From: Mycobacterium asiaticum
GTDB lineage: Bacteria > Actinomycetota > Actinomycetes > Mycobacteriales > Mycobacteriaceae
Direction: 5' to 3'
NCBI RefSeq assembly: GCF_001673365.1
Contig: NZ_LZLS01000097.1
Location: 1-64,000 of the forward strand
Length of the DNA stretch: 64,000 nt
Position 1 is the first letter of the stretch; every line of letters starts with the position of its first letter. Position numbers and translations under genes: made by a program. The notes below the pieces were generated by a model. It made no database searches and had not been told where the DNA came from. It was given only the letters and a program-made list of their open reading frames with translations. Below are positions 41,472-50,940 of this stretch, piece by piece.

Positions 41472-41955
41472 GCAGCTGCACGTCACGTTCGTTTGCTCGG
41501 GCAACATCTGCCGCTCGCCGATGGCCGAGAAAATGTTTGCCCACCAGATCCAGGAACGCGGCCTCGACGGTGTGGTGCGGGTCAGCAGTGCCGGCACCGG
41601 CAACTGGCATGCCGGCGAGGGAGCCGACCACCGGGCCAAGCGGGTGCTGCGCGATCATGGCTACCCCACCGCTCACCGGGCCGCGCAGCTGGACGACGAC
41701 CATCTCTCGGCTGATCTGGTCGTCGCGCTCGGACGCAACCATCAGCGGTTGCTGCGCGACCTAGGTGTCGATGAGAGCCGGCTGCGGATGCTGCGCTGGT
41801 TTGATCCCCGCTCCGGTGCCCACACCCCCGACGTCGACGACCCCTACTACGGAGATCAGCGGGACTTCGAGTCGGTGTTCCGCGTCATCGAGGCCGCTCT
41901 GCCCGGTCTGCATGACTGGGTCGACGAGAAACTCGCGCAGAACGGCTCGGGTTGA
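41464..41955 (+). CDS. ptpA: Low-molecular-weight protein tyrosine phosphatase
   Basis: A 163-residue phosphatase, the same length as M. tuberculosis PtpA. The P-loop CSGNICRS has the nucleophile C11 and R17. The general acid Asp is in VDDPYYGD near residue 126, with adjacent tyrosines that are PtkA targets in M. tuberculosis. PtpA is secreted into host cells by pathogenic mycobacteria, without a classical signal peptide; none is seen here. GTG at 41464 overlaps the end of ptkA by 8 bases. Its TGA shares one base with the next ATG. Confidence 0.96.
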   Translation: MSEQLHVTFVCSGNICRSPMAEKMFAHQIQERGLDGVVRVSSAGTGNWHAGEGADHRAKRVLRDHGYPTAHRAAQLDDDHLSADLVVALGRNHQRLLRDLGVDESRLRMLRWFDPRSGAHTPDVDDPYYGDQRDFESVFRVIEAALPGLHDWVDEKLAQNGSG

Positions 41956-42794
41956 TGCCCAAGCGAATTCGGGGACTGGGGTTCATCCTGCGACCGGGCT
42001 GGATAGCGCTGATGCTGGTGTGCGTCGCTTTCACCTACCTGTGTTTCACTGTGCTCGCGCCCTGGCAATTGGGCAAGAACACCACGACGTCGCGGGAGAA
42101 CCAGCAGATCGCCGATTCGGTCAACACCGCCCCGGTGCCGTTGAAAACGGTTCTTCCGCAGCAAGATTCGATTGCCTCCGGCGCGCAGTGGCACAAGGTG
42201 ACGGCCACCGGGCATTACCTGCCGGACGTACGGGTGGTAGCGCGACTGCGCCCGGTCGAGGGCAATCAGGCGTTCGAGGTGTTGGTGCCCTTCGTCGTTG
42301 AGGACGGTCCGACGGTGCTGGTCAACCGCGGGTACGTGCGTCCCGAGACGGGCTCGCACATCCCGCCGATTCCGCCGCTGCCGGACCACACCGTGACCAT
42401 CACCGCTCGACTCCGTGATTCCGAGCCGACCCTTCCGGGCAAGGAGCCGTTCACCAGAGATGGCTATCAGCAGGTGTATTCGATCAGCACCGAGCAGGTT
42501 TCAGCCCTGACTGGCGTGCCGCTGACCGGGTCCTATCTGCAGCTGGTCGAGGATCAGCCCGGTGGGCTCGGGGTGATCGGGGTGCCGCGCCTGGACGCCG
42601 GGCCTTTTCTCTCCTACGGCATTCAGTGGATTCTGTTCGGCGTACTAGCTCCAATTGCGTTGGGCTACTTCGTCTATTCCGAACTCCGCGCTCGTCGGCG
42701 GGAAAAACAGAACGCGGTCAAGGACGAGCCGTCGCCCTCGACACCCGTGAGCGTCGACGACAAGCTTGCCGACCGGTACGGCCGGCGCCGTTGA
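41955..42794 (+). CDS. SURF1 family membrane protein (Rv2235-like)
   Basis: A 279-residue protein with two helices, the usual SURF1 layout. The N-terminal helix is at ~15-33 (WIALMLVCVAFTYLCFTVLAPWQLG) and the C-terminal one near 215-237 (QWILFGVLAPIALGYFVY). The outside loop has FEVLVPFVVEDGPTVLVNRGYV, a SURF1 hallmark. SURF1 proteins help assemble cytochrome c oxidase haem centres. ATG 41955 overlaps the ptpA stop (TGATG), so ptkA-ptpA-SURF1 look like one operon. It converges on cobD with a 2-base gap. Confidence 0.9.
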   Translation: MPKRIRGLGFILRPGWIALMLVCVAFTYLCFTVLAPWQLGKNTTTSRENQQIADSVNTAPVPLKTVLPQQDSIASGAQWHKVTATGHYLPDVRVVARLRPVEGNQAFEVLVPFVVEDGPTVLVNRGYVRPETGSHIPPIPPLPDHTVTITARLRDSEPTLPGKEPFTRDGYQQVYSISTEQVSALTGVPLTGSYLQLVEDQPGGLGVIGVPRLDAGPFLSYGIQWILFGVLAPIALGYFVYSELRARRREKQNAVKDEPSPSTPVSVDDKLADRYGRRR

Positions 42795-42796
42795 CG

Positions 42797-43720
42797 TCAG
42801 AACACGTTCAACGCAGCCGCCACCGCCACTGCGCCCGCCTGCACCAGCCGCGAGAGCCGCACCGCGCGCCGCAGATCGGCGACCGTGGGCGCTCGACCGT
42901 CACCCAACGTCGGCCGGATCTGCAGTTCGTGACGGTAGTGGGTGGGCCCGCCGAGTTGGACTCCGAGCGCGCCGGCGAACGCCGCCTCCACCACGCCGGC
43001 GTTGGGACTGGGATGACGCCCGGCATCTCGTCGCCAGGCGCGGATCGCACCCGCGCAGGACCCGCCTACCAAAGGCGCGCAGACAACCACCAATGCCGCG
43101 GTCACCCGCGCGCCCACATAGTTCGCCACATCGTCTGATCGCGCTGCGGCCCAACCGAACCGGTGGTAGCGCGGCGAGCGGTAGCCGACCATGGCGTCGA
43201 GGGTGTTGACCGCGCGGTACCCCAGCACTGCGGGCGCGCCGCCGACGGCGGCCCACAGCAGCGGTGCCACCTGGGCATCGGAAGTGTTTTCGGCCACCGA
43301 TTCCAGCGCCGCGCGGGTAAGACCGGGTCCGTCCAGCAGTGCCGGGTCGCGCCCACACAGCGACGGCAGCAACCGTCGCGCCCCGTCGATGTCGCCGCGG
43401 TCTAACAACTGCGCCATCTGATTTCCGGTGCGCGCCAACGTGGTTCCGCCCAGCGACACCCAGGTGGCCAGCGCGGTGGCTACCCCACCGCCGACCCGAC
43501 GTTGCACAACCAACCCGACCAGCCCGACAGTCCCGAGCAACAGGACCGTGTGAACCACGCCAGCGGTCTTGGCGTCGCGGTAGCTGACCCGCTCCAACTT
43601 CGCGGCAGCCGTCCCGAACAAGGCCACCGGATGGCCGCGCGCCGGGTCGCCGAACGCGACGTCGGCCAGGTATCCCGCCAGCACGCCGACGATGCGGACC
43701 CGCCGCGTCGACCCAAACAC
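42797..43720 (-). CDS. cobD: Adenosylcobinamide-phosphate synthase (CobD/CbiB)
   Basis: A 307-residue membrane protein that attaches aminopropanol (phosphate) to adenosylcobyric acid. [23 protein letters not shown] at the N-terminus, [20 protein letters not shown] near residue 145 and [23 protein letters not shown] near 175 are CbiB-family motifs. GTG start at 43720. Together with cobC and cobU-T-S in this window it covers the last steps to cobalamin. It is divergent from the MpaB-like gene with a 52-base gap. Confidence 0.95.
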   Translation of the reverse strand: MFGSTRRVRIVGVLAGYLADVAFGDPARGHPVALFGTAAAKLERVSYRDAKTAGVVHTVLLLGTVGLVGLVVQRRVGGGVATALATWVSLGGTTLARTGNQMAQLLDRGDIDGARRLLPSLCGRDPALLDGPGLTRAALESVAENTSDAQVAPLLWAAVGGAPAVLGYRAVNTLDAMVGYRSPRYHRFGWAAARSDDVANYVGARVTAALVVVCAPLVGGSCAGAIRAWRRDAGRHPSPNAGVVEAAFAGALGVQLGGPTHYRHELQIRPTLGDGRAPTVADLRRAVRLSRLVQAGAVAVAAALNVF

Positions 43721-43772
43721 CCCGGCAGCCTCTCACACGTGTTCTACTCGATCCCATGGAGTGCGAACCGCA

Positions 43773-44588
43773 ATGAGGCGGCCAGTGACTAGGGTCGCCG
43801 ACCTGTTGAACCCCGCGGCGACGCTGCTGCCCGCAGCGAACGTCATCATGCAACTAGCCCTGCCGGGAGTCGGCTACGGCGTGCTGGAGAGCCCGGTGGA
43901 CAGCGGCAACGTCTACATCCACCCGTTCAAACGGGCCCGCACCACCGGTACTTACCTGGCGGTGGCGACCATCGGGACCGAGGCGGACCGCAAACTGATC
44001 CGCGACGCCGTCGACGTGGCACACCGCCAGGTACGGTCGACGGCGTCGAGTCCGGTTTCCTACAACGCCTTCAACCCCAAGCTGCAGCTGTGGGTAGCGG
44101 CGTGTCTGTATCGCTACTTCGTCGAACAGCATGAATTCCTGCACGGCCCGCTCGATGAGGCTGCCGCCGACGCCGTCTACCAGGACGCAAAACGGCTCGG
44201 CACCATGCTGCAGATGCCAGAGCGGATGTGGCCGGCAGACCGGGTCGCCTTCGACGAGTACTGGAAACGATCCCTGGACGAACTGCAGATCGACCCGCCC
44301 GTGCGCGAGCATTTACTTGGCGTCGCCTCAGTGGTCTTTCTGCCGTGGCCGTTACGGACACTGGCCGGACCGTTCAACCTGTTCGCCACGACGGGTTTCC
44401 TGGCGCCCGAATTCCGGGCGATGATGCGGCTGGAATGGTCGGAGTCCCAGCAGCGACGGTTCGAGTTGTTGTTGTCGGCGCTGCGGCTGGCCGACCGGGT
44501 GATTCCACACCAGGCTTGGATACTTGGCTACCGGCTTTACTTGTGGGACATGAGGTTTCGCGCGCGCCGCGGTCGGCGCATCGTCTAA
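43773..44588 (+). CDS. Oxygenase MpaB family / DUF2236 protein (Rv2237-like)
   Basis: A 271-residue protein. [26 protein letters not shown] and [20 protein letters not shown], then [23 protein letters not shown], match the DUF2236/MpaB family. MpaB itself is a haem-dependent oxygenase-type enzyme in fungi; what the mycobacterial proteins do is not known. ATG at 43773 is taken; GTG at 43785 is possible. Divergent from cobD, as Rv2237 is from Rv2236c. The accessory block begins after this gene. Confidence 0.85.
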   Translation: MRRPVTRVADLLNPAATLLPAANVIMQLALPGVGYGVLESPVDSGNVYIHPFKRARTTGTYLAVATIGTEADRKLIRDAVDVAHRQVRSTASSPVSYNAFNPKLQLWVAACLYRYFVEQHEFLHGPLDEAAADAVYQDAKRLGTMLQMPERMWPADRVAFDEYWKRSLDELQIDPPVREHLLGVASVVFLPWPLRTLAGPFNLFATTGFLAPEFRAMMRLEWSESQQRRFELLLSALRLADRVIPHQAWILGYRLYLWDMRFRARRGRRIV

Positions 44589-44667
44589 AGCCCCCGTCGC
44601 TCGACTGTGCACCCTACGACGCACAAGCGGCGTGTCCCGTCGTCAAATTCACACTCGGCGAAAGGGA

Positions 44668-45804
44668 TTAGCGCACCGTCGCGAAGAATTTCCGGAGATC
44701 CTGCACGAACAACTCGGGTTGCTCGAAAGCGGCGAAGTGTCCGCCCCGCGGCATCGTCGTCCAGTGCGTGATGTTGAAGTTCGGCTCGCACCAGCGACGC
44801 GGCGCCCGCAACACCTCTTTGGGGAAAGCCGCGACGCCAGTGGGTAATTCGACCCGGGTCGTGTCGCCCCATTTGCGGAAACTCTCCCAATAGAGGCGGG
44901 CCGACGACGCCGCGCTTCCGGTCACCCAGTACAGCATCACGTTGTCCAGCAGCTCATCTCGCGTGAGCACATTCTCGGGGTGTCCGTCGCAGTCCATCCA
45001 GGCCCAGAACTTCTCCACGATCCAGGCCAGTTGGCCCACCGGCGAATCGACCAGTCCGTAGCCCACCGTCTGCGGACGCGTGGACTGCTGCTTGGAATAG
45101 CCGGTGCCGGTCTTGCGGTGCTCGGCCAACGCGGCAATCGCAGCCTGCTCTTCGGGGATCGGATCGGCTAGCGATTCGGCGCTGGGCATACCCAACGGCA
45201 TGTTGAGGTGAATGGCCGCGCAATTGCCGCCAGCTGAGCCGCCGTTACGTCCGATCTGGCTCGTCACGGCCGCGCCCCAGTCGCCGCCCTGGGCTCCATA
45301 GCGGTCGTAGCCAAGGCGGCCCATCAGCTCGTCCCAAACCTCAGCGATCTTCTCCACACCCCACCCGGTGCGTCCCGGCTTCCCGGAGAAGCCGTAGCCG
45401 GGCAGCGACGGGCACACCACGTGGAACGCATCTTCGGCACGGCCGCCGTGGTCGGTCGGGTTGGTCAGCGGTTCGATCACCTTGTGGAACTCCACGATCG
45501 AGCCCGGCCAGCCGTGCGTGATCAACAGCGGAAACGCATCCTCGTGCGGGGACCGCTGATGGATGAAGTGGATGTCCAGCCCGTCGAACTGGTCGATGAA
45601 CTGGTCGAAGCGGTTCAGCGCCGCTTCCCGCGCCCGCCAGTCGTACTGCTCAGCCCAGTAGGCGGCGAGGTCCTGGGTGTAGCGCAGCGGGATGCCTTGG
45701 CTCCAGTCGTCCACGCATTCGGCTTCTGGCCACCGGGTGCGCGCCAGGCGGGCTTGCAGATCGTCGAGAACGTCGTCGGGTACGTCGATGCGAAACGGCT
45801 TCAC
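44668..45804 (-). CDS. Epoxide hydrolase with EHN domain (microsomal type)
   Basis: A 378-residue alpha/beta hydrolase. Residues 1-90 are the N-terminal EHN domain (FRIDVPDDVLDDLQARLART) typical of microsomal-type and juvenile-hormone-type epoxide hydrolases. The core has LLITHGWPGSIVEF (oxyanion HGWPGS) and the nucleophile D175 in AQGGDWGAAV, with the C-terminal His in TTMPRGGHFAAFEQPE. It converts epoxides to diols; substrate unknown. GTG start at 45804. The neighbouring short coiled-coil gene ends 12 bases upstream on the same strand, so the two are probably co-transcribed. Confidence 0.9.
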   Translation of the reverse strand: MKPFRIDVPDDVLDDLQARLARTRWPEAECVDDWSQGIPLRYTQDLAAYWAEQYDWRAREAALNRFDQFIDQFDGLDIHFIHQRSPHEDAFPLLITHGWPGSIVEFHKVIEPLTNPTDHGGRAEDAFHVVCPSLPGYGFSGKPGRTGWGVEKIAEVWDELMGRLGYDRYGAQGGDWGAAVTSQIGRNGGSAGGNCAAIHLNMPLGMPSAESLADPIPEEQAAIAALAEHRKTGTGYSKQQSTRPQTVGYGLVDSPVGQLAWIVEKFWAWMDCDGHPENVLTRDELLDNVMLYWVTGSAASSARLYWESFRKWGDTTRVELPTGVAAFPKEVLRAPRRWCEPNFNITHWTTMPRGGHFAAFEQPELFVQDLRKFFATVR

Positions 45805-45815
45805 ACCGCTGCACC

Positions 45816-46013
45816 CTACTTCTGTGCGTCCTTGATCAGCGTGCTGATCTGCTCGAGCAATTGACGCATGTCGGCGCGCATGGCATCGACCGCGGCGTAC
45901 AGGTCGGCCTTGGTTGCCGGCTGCTGGTCGGCCGACAATGACCGCACCGGCGGTCCCGATGTCTGCCGTGCCGTGCCGTCACTCTGCGAACCAGGTAGGT
46001 CACCCACGTTCAC
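45816..46013 (-). CDS. Small coiled-coil protein, function unknown
   Basis: A 65-residue protein with a GTG start. The first ~30 residues are polar and disordered (rich in Ser, Gly, Pro). The last ~33 form one amphipathic helix, TKADLYAAVDAMRADMRQLL and on, with hydrophobic heptad spacing that suggests self-association. It lies between the GMC oxidoreductase (17 bases upstream) and the epoxide hydrolase (11 bases downstream), all on the minus strand, so the three look like an operon. No family recognised. Confidence 0.65.
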   Translation of the reverse strand: MNVGDLPGSQSDGTARQTSGPPVRSLSADQQPATKADLYAAVDAMRADMRQLLEQISTLIKDAQK

Positions 46014-46030
46014 GAGCGTGCCATACCTGG

Positions 46031-47572
46031 CTAAACACGTCCAAAACCAAAGTGCGGCGAGCTACCCGCGAGCAGGAAATCGGCGCATCGCTCGCCGATC
46101 ATGATCGCCGGGGCGTTGGTGTTGGCGCGGGGAATCCTGGGCAGTGCCGACGCGTCGGCAACCCGAAGGTTCGCCACGCCTCGGACGCGGAGTTGTTCGT
46201 CGAGAGCGCTGTCGGGCTGTGAACCCATTGCGACGCTGCAGGCCGGGTGTGCGGTGGTGATGGCGTTGTTCCTGATCGACTCTTCGAGGTCGGCACCTGG
46301 CCCGGGTAACACCTCGCGGTCGACGGCCGAGGCGATCGGCTCGGTGGCCATGATCTCCCGGCTGCGCGCGATCGCCCGGGTCATCGCTTCGAGGTCCTCG
46401 CGTTCGGTGAACATGTTCAGCCGGATCGCGGGCGGCGTTGCGGGATCCGTCGAACGGATCAGCACACTGCCCCGGCTCGCTGGGGTCCAGTGCGAGTGGA
46501 TCACGGTCAACGCGGGCTCGAATTTCCCGACTTTGGGATCGGCCGAGGCGTCACCGGGGCTGAAGGCGAGCTGGAAGTCGCAGGCCGGGAGTCCGGTGGC
46601 GGACCGGATATGGGCCACCGCCTCCACCCCGCTGTTGGAGAGCTTGCCGCGGCGCTGGAACAACCACTGCAGCAACCACTTTGGGTTCGTCGCGTCGGCC
46701 AGGCCAACGAATCCGGGCGTCAACTTCCAGATGCCGAACATGTTGGGGTGATCGGCCAGGCCCTGGCCGACGTTGGGGTTGTCGACGAGCGCGTGGATGC
46801 CGAGGCTGCGCAAGTGGTCGGCGGGGCCGATGCCGGACAGTTGCAGTAGCTGCGGGGTGCCGAAGGCTCCGGCGCTCAGCACGGTCTCGCCGGCGAAAGC
46901 AATGGTGGTGCGGGCACCCCGTCGGCGACGGTATTCGACGCCGACCGCTCGTCCGTTGCGGATGACGACCCGGCCGACGTCGGCCTTGGTGACGACGGTC
47001 AGATTCGGTTGCTTGCGCAGATATCCGCGCGCGGTGCTCCACCGCTGGCCGCGGTCAATGGTGACCGGGCTGAGGGCAGCGCCGTCGAGTTCGGGCCCGC
47101 TGACGTCGTCGGTGGCCGCGATTCCTGCTGCGCGCGCCGCGGCGACGAACCTCCGGGTCACCTCGTCGGGCTCGGCTGTGCGGGTGATCCGCATCGGTCC
47201 CCGCTCGATGCGCTCGAAGACCGGCGCCACGTCGGCCCACGCCCAGCCCGGCAACTGCCAGCCGTCGTAGTCGAGGTTGCTGCCCCGGACCCAGACCATC
47301 GCGTTCATCGCGCTGGTGCCGCCCAGCACCCGGCCGCGCGGCTGCTGGATCTGACGATTGGCGCAGCCGGGCTCGGGCTCGGTTTGGTACGCCCAGTCCA
47401 GCGCGGTGTTGAGTTGGCGCGGGAAGGCGAGCGGCGCGCGTACTGTCAGCCGCCGGTCCGAGCCACCAGCCTCGATCAGCAGCACCGTCGCCGACGATTC
47501 GTCAGCCAGTCGCCCGGCGACCGCGCATCCGGCCGAACCGGCGCCGATCACGATGAAGTCGTAAGTAGCCAT
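46031..47572 (-). CDS. GMC family FAD-dependent oxidoreductase (choline dehydrogenase-like)
   Basis: A 513-residue flavoenzyme. The N-terminus DFIVIGAGSAGCAVAGRLAD is the FAD-binding fold. PRGRVLGGTSAMNAMVWVRG near residue 80 is the GMC signature 1, and TVLSAGAFGTPQLLQLSGIG near 240 is signature 2. The C-terminal TAHPACSVAMG carries the catalytic His. These enzymes oxidise alcohols to aldehydes or ketones. ATG at 47572. Divergent from the large LuxR regulator, which may control it, with a perfect hairpin in the gap. With the downstream epoxide hydrolase it could process an oxygenated lipid (inference). Confidence 0.92.
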   Translation of the reverse strand: MATYDFIVIGAGSAGCAVAGRLADESSATVLLIEAGGSDRRLTVRAPLAFPRQLNTALDWAYQTEPEPGCANRQIQQPRGRVLGGTSAMNAMVWVRGSNLDYDGWQLPGWAWADVAPVFERIERGPMRITRTAEPDEVTRRFVAAARAAGIAATDDVSGPELDGAALSPVTIDRGQRWSTARGYLRKQPNLTVVTKADVGRVVIRNGRAVGVEYRRRRGARTTIAFAGETVLSAGAFGTPQLLQLSGIGPADHLRSLGIHALVDNPNVGQGLADHPNMFGIWKLTPGFVGLADATNPKWLLQWLFQRRGKLSNSGVEAVAHIRSATGLPACDFQLAFSPGDASADPKVGKFEPALTVIHSHWTPASRGSVLIRSTDPATPPAIRLNMFTEREDLEAMTRAIARSREIMATEPIASAVDREVLPGPGADLEESIRNNAITTAHPACSVAMGSQPDSALDEQLRVRGVANLRVADASALPRIPRANTNAPAIMIGERCADFLLAGSSPHFGFGRV

Positions 47573-47617
47573 CGGGGTCAAGTATCGGGGACGCGTACGC
47601 ATACCCAGGGTGCAACT

Positions 47618-47635
47618 ATCGGCGTTTTCGCCGAT
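47618..47635. promoter_or_regulatory. Perfect inverted repeat between divergent GMC and LuxR-cyclase genes
   Basis: ATCGGCG at 47618-47624 and its complement CGCCGAT at 47629-47635 flank TTTT. A 7-base-arm dyad in a divergent promoter region could be an operator for the adjacent LuxR regulator or another dimeric protein. It could also be a short RNA hairpin. Nothing else in the sequence decides between these. Confidence 0.35.
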
Positions 47636-47700
47636 GCTCGGACCTCATTTTGCGCCGCATGCTGGCTAGCATGAGCGAAACGAGCTGGAGCGGGCCAGAT

Positions 47701-50700
47701 ATGAGCGAGCTACCGTCCGGATTACCGACTGGAACCGTGACTTTGCTGCTCGCCGACGTCCAAGGCTCGACACGGTTGTGGGAAACCCAACCTGAGGCGA
47801 TGAAAAGCGCGGTCGCACGGCTGGATCAAGCGCTGTCCGCAACCGTCGCGACCCGTCACGGTGTGCGGCCGATCGAGCAGGGCGAGGGCGACAGTTTCGT
47901 GATCGCCTTCGCCCGCGCCGCCGACGCGGTGGCCTGCGCCTTGGACCTGCAACTAGCTCCGTTGGCGCCGATCAAGCTTCGCATCGGGGTCCACACCGGT
48001 GATGTCCAGTTGCGTGATGAGGGCAACTACATCGGGCCTACCATCAACCGGGCCGCGCGACTGCGGGATCTAGCCCACGGCGGACAGACGGTGTTATCCG
48101 GTGCCACCGAACCCCTTGTCCTCGACCAACTCCCAGCCGATGTCACGCTCACCGACCTGGGTGCCTATCCGCTGCGGGACATACCGCGGCCCGAACGCGT
48201 GGTGCAACTCTGCCACCCGGATCTGCACAATGACTTTCCGCCGTTACGAACCATGAATACCGTTGCGTCCGAATGCCTTCCGGTGCAGTTGACCAGTTTC
48301 ATCGGGCGCCAAGCCGAGATGCGGGGCATCCGCGAAGCCGTCGCGGGCAACCGGCTGGTCACCCTCACCGGTGCCGGCGGAGCCGGTAAGACGCGCCTGG
48401 CGGTGCAGGTCGCCGCCACGTACCCGGATGGGGTCTGGTACGTCGACTTGGCGCCACTGACCGACCCCGACGCCGTACCGGTAACCGTGGCCCGAGCTCT
48501 CGGGCTGAGCGACCAGCCCGGGCAGTCCGGCACCGAGGTAGTGCAGCGATTCCTGCGCGACCGAGAAGTGTTGCTGCTCCTAGACAATTGTGAGCACCTG
48601 CTCGACGCCAGCGCCGAATTGATCACCGCTTTGTTGGCCCGCTGTCCGGGACTGCGGTTGCTGACCACCAGCCGTGAACCTATCGGCGTGCCCGGCGAAG
48701 TGAGCTGGCGGGTGCCGTCGCTGTCACTGAATGACGAAGCGCTCGAACTCTTTAGCGACCGCGCGCGACGCATCAAACCCGAATTCCGCATCACCGCAGC
48801 CAACAATGAGACCGTTCTCGAGATCTGCCGCAGGCTCGACGGCCTGCCGCTGGCCATCGAACTTGCTGCCGCACGCATTCGGGCCCTGTCCCCCAACGAG
48901 ATCCTGCACAGCTTGCACGACACCTTCCGGCTACTCACCGGTGGCGCCCGCACCTCGGTACGGCGGCAACAGACGCTGCGCGCCTCTGTGGACTGGTCAC
49001 ATGCCCTGCTGTCAGAACCCGAACAGCTTCTGTTCCGCCGGCTCGCGGTGTTTCTTGGCGGATTCGACCTTGACGCCGCGCAGGCCTTGGCAACCGAGAT
49101 GGAGCGCTACCAGGTGCTCGACCTGCTCACGCTGCTCGTCGACAAGTCGCTGGTAGTCGCCGACGACAGCGCGCAAATTACCCGTTACCGACTGCTGGAG
49201 ACCGTGCGTCAGTACGCCCAGGAGAAGCTGCACGAGTCCCGCGAAGGCAGCGACGTGCGCACCCGGCATCGCGACCACTACATCGCGATGGCCAAGCTGC
49301 TCGATGCACCGACAGCGACCGACCATGACCGGCGCCTCCAACAGGCAGCAACCGAAATCGACAACCTGCGAGCAGCTTTCGCATGGACCCGCGAGAACTC
49401 CGACACCGAGCTGGCATTGACGCTCGGTTGTGCTTTGGTACCGCTCTGGGTGTCGCACGGGCAAATGCAGGAAGGACTCAACTGGCTGGGGGCGGCGCTC
49501 GCCGACGCAGAACGCGACGGTTTCGACGGGCCGATGCACACGGTTCGGGCCGCGGTGAGCGTCAGCGTCCTGGAATCGTTCCGTGGCCTGAGCATTGACT
49601 TCGATTCAGCCAAGCGGACTTTGGACGCGGCCCGCGAACTCGGTGACCAAAGACTACTGGCGCGGGCCTTGACCGCCTGCGCCTGCCGCGCCGCCGACGA
49701 TCGCGAATTGTCGATCGCCTACTTCACCGAGGCGGCCCAGGCCGCGCGCGAGAGCGGCGATGCGTGGTGGCTGGGCCAGACGCTCAACTTGGAGGCAGTG
49801 TTCGCGCTGTTGTTCGGCGAACCCGTCGCAGTTCCGGCGGCCGCCGAGGAGGCTCTTCGGATCGCCGAGAGGATCGGCGACAACTTCGTCTTCTACCAAT
49901 GCCGTTATGTCCTGGCGTGGTCACAGATTTTGCGCGGCGAACTTACCGATGCGCTGATCGAGCTCCGGGAAATCGACGAGGAGTGCACTGCCGCCCGTTA
50001 CACCATGTACTCGACGGTTGCGGTGTCGATCCAAGCCATCGGGTTTGCCTACCTGGGAAAGATCGAGGCGGCTCGGGAGGCGGCCGCGGTCGCCTATCAG
50101 CGGGTGACCGACCTCTTTCCTACGTTCCGCGGAATCGTCGACGCGTCGATGGCCCACGTGCTCCTAACCGCGGGCGAGCCATCCGCCGCCTGGCAGGCCT
50201 TCGAAACCGCGCGCGAGCACACCTTGATGGATCCCCAATTGGCCCCGATGCACATCTATGCGGCGTTGGCTCCGCTGGCTTGCGGTGATCTGGCTGCGGC
50301 GCGCCGCTGGGCCGATGAGGTTGTCGCCGCCACCCGGGGGTGGAGTCGGGCGGCATCCCTGGCCACGCGGGCGCGCGTCGAGATCGCTCAGGGCGCTTTC
50401 GACGCAGCCGAACGCGATGCTTTCGACGCCCTCGACCTGGCGGCCCATCTGGGAGGCGACCTGCTAATTCCGATCGTCCTGGATTGCCTTGCCGGCACGG
50501 TGACCGAAGCCGGCAATCACCAAGTGGCGGTACGCCTTTTCGCAGCCGCAGACGCCGCCTACCAACGCATGGGCTTGGTGCGCTTTCCGGTTCTTGCGCA
50601 GGCTGACGAGGCCAGAATTGCTGCGCTACAAGCGGTTTTAGGTGACGACGAGTTCGAGGCCACTTGGGCCGAGGGTGCCGCGTTGTCTCTTGAGGAGGCG

Positions 50701-50940
50701 ATCGCCTATGCCCAACATCGGCGCGGTGAACGTAGCCGCGCCAGCAGCGGCTGGGCGTCGCTGACCCGCGCCGAACTCGACGTCGTCAAGCTGGTCAGCC
50801 AAGGACTGGGCAACCGCGAGGTGGCCGGCAAGCTCTTCATCTCACCCCGCACCGTGCAGGCTCACCTCACGCACATCTACACCAAACTCGGATTGACCTC
50901 ACGTGTGCAGCTCGCGCAGGAGGCGACGCGGCACGCCTAA
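47701..50940 (+). CDS. Large regulator: cyclase homology domain-STAND ATPase-LuxR DNA-binding
   Basis: A 1079-residue protein. Residues ~10-165 are a class III nucleotide cyclase domain with metal Asp D19 (LLLADVQGSTRLWE) and D64 (QGEGDSFVIAF). The substrate pair is Q60 and N109 instead of Lys and Asp, as in Rv0386 of M. tuberculosis. Residues ~190-500 are a STAND/NB-ARC ATPase (Walker A LTGAGGAGKTRLAV near 221, Walker B LLLLDNCEH near 290), followed by TPR-like helices. The C-terminus (~1020-1079) is a LuxR helix-turn-helix (LVSQGLGNREVAGKLFISPR). ATG 47701 has GGAG at 47687-47690; ATG 47671 and 47650 are in frame. Its stop overlaps that of the WS/DGAT gene. Confidence 0.92.
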   Translation: MSELPSGLPTGTVTLLLADVQGSTRLWETQPEAMKSAVARLDQALSATVATRHGVRPIEQGEGDSFVIAFARAADAVACALDLQLAPLAPIKLRIGVHTGDVQLRDEGNYIGPTINRAARLRDLAHGGQTVLSGATEPLVLDQLPADVTLTDLGAYPLRDIPRPERVVQLCHPDLHNDFPPLRTMNTVASECLPVQLTSFIGRQAEMRGIREAVAGNRLVTLTGAGGAGKTRLAVQVAATYPDGVWYVDLAPLTDPDAVPVTVARALGLSDQPGQSGTEVVQRFLRDREVLLLLDNCEHLLDASAELITALLARCPGLRLLTTSREPIGVPGEVSWRVPSLSLNDEALELFSDRARRIKPEFRITAANNETVLEICRRLDGLPLAIELAAARIRALSPNEILHSLHDTFRLLTGGARTSVRRQQTLRASVDWSHALLSEPEQLLFRRLAVFLGGFDLDAAQALATEMERYQVLDLLTLLVDKSLVVADDSAQITRYRLLETVRQYAQEKLHESREGSDVRTRHRDHYIAMAKLLDAPTATDHDRRLQQAATEIDNLRAAFAWTRENSDTELALTLGCALVPLWVSHGQMQEGLNWLGAALADAERDGFDGPMHTVRAAVSVSVLESFRGLSIDFDSAKRTLDAARELGDQRLLARALTACACRAADDRELSIAYFTEAAQAARESGDAWWLGQTLNLEAVFALLFGEPVAVPAAAEEALRIAERIGDNFVFYQCRYVLAWSQILRGELTDALIELREIDEECTAARYTMYSTVAVSIQAIGFAYLGKIEAAREAAAVAYQRVTDLFPTFRGIVDASMAHVLLTAGEPSAAWQAFETAREHTLMDPQLAPMHIYAALAPLACGDLAAARRWADEVVAATRGWSRAASLATRARVEIAQGAFDAAERDAFDALDLAAHLGGDLLIPIVLDCLAGTVTEAGNHQVAVRLFAAADAAYQRMGLVRFPVLAQADEARIAALQAVLGDDEFEATWAEGAALSLEEAIAYAQHRRGERSRASSGWASLTRAELDVVKLVSQGLGNREVAGKLFISPRTVQAHLTHIYTKLGLTSRVQLAQEATRHA

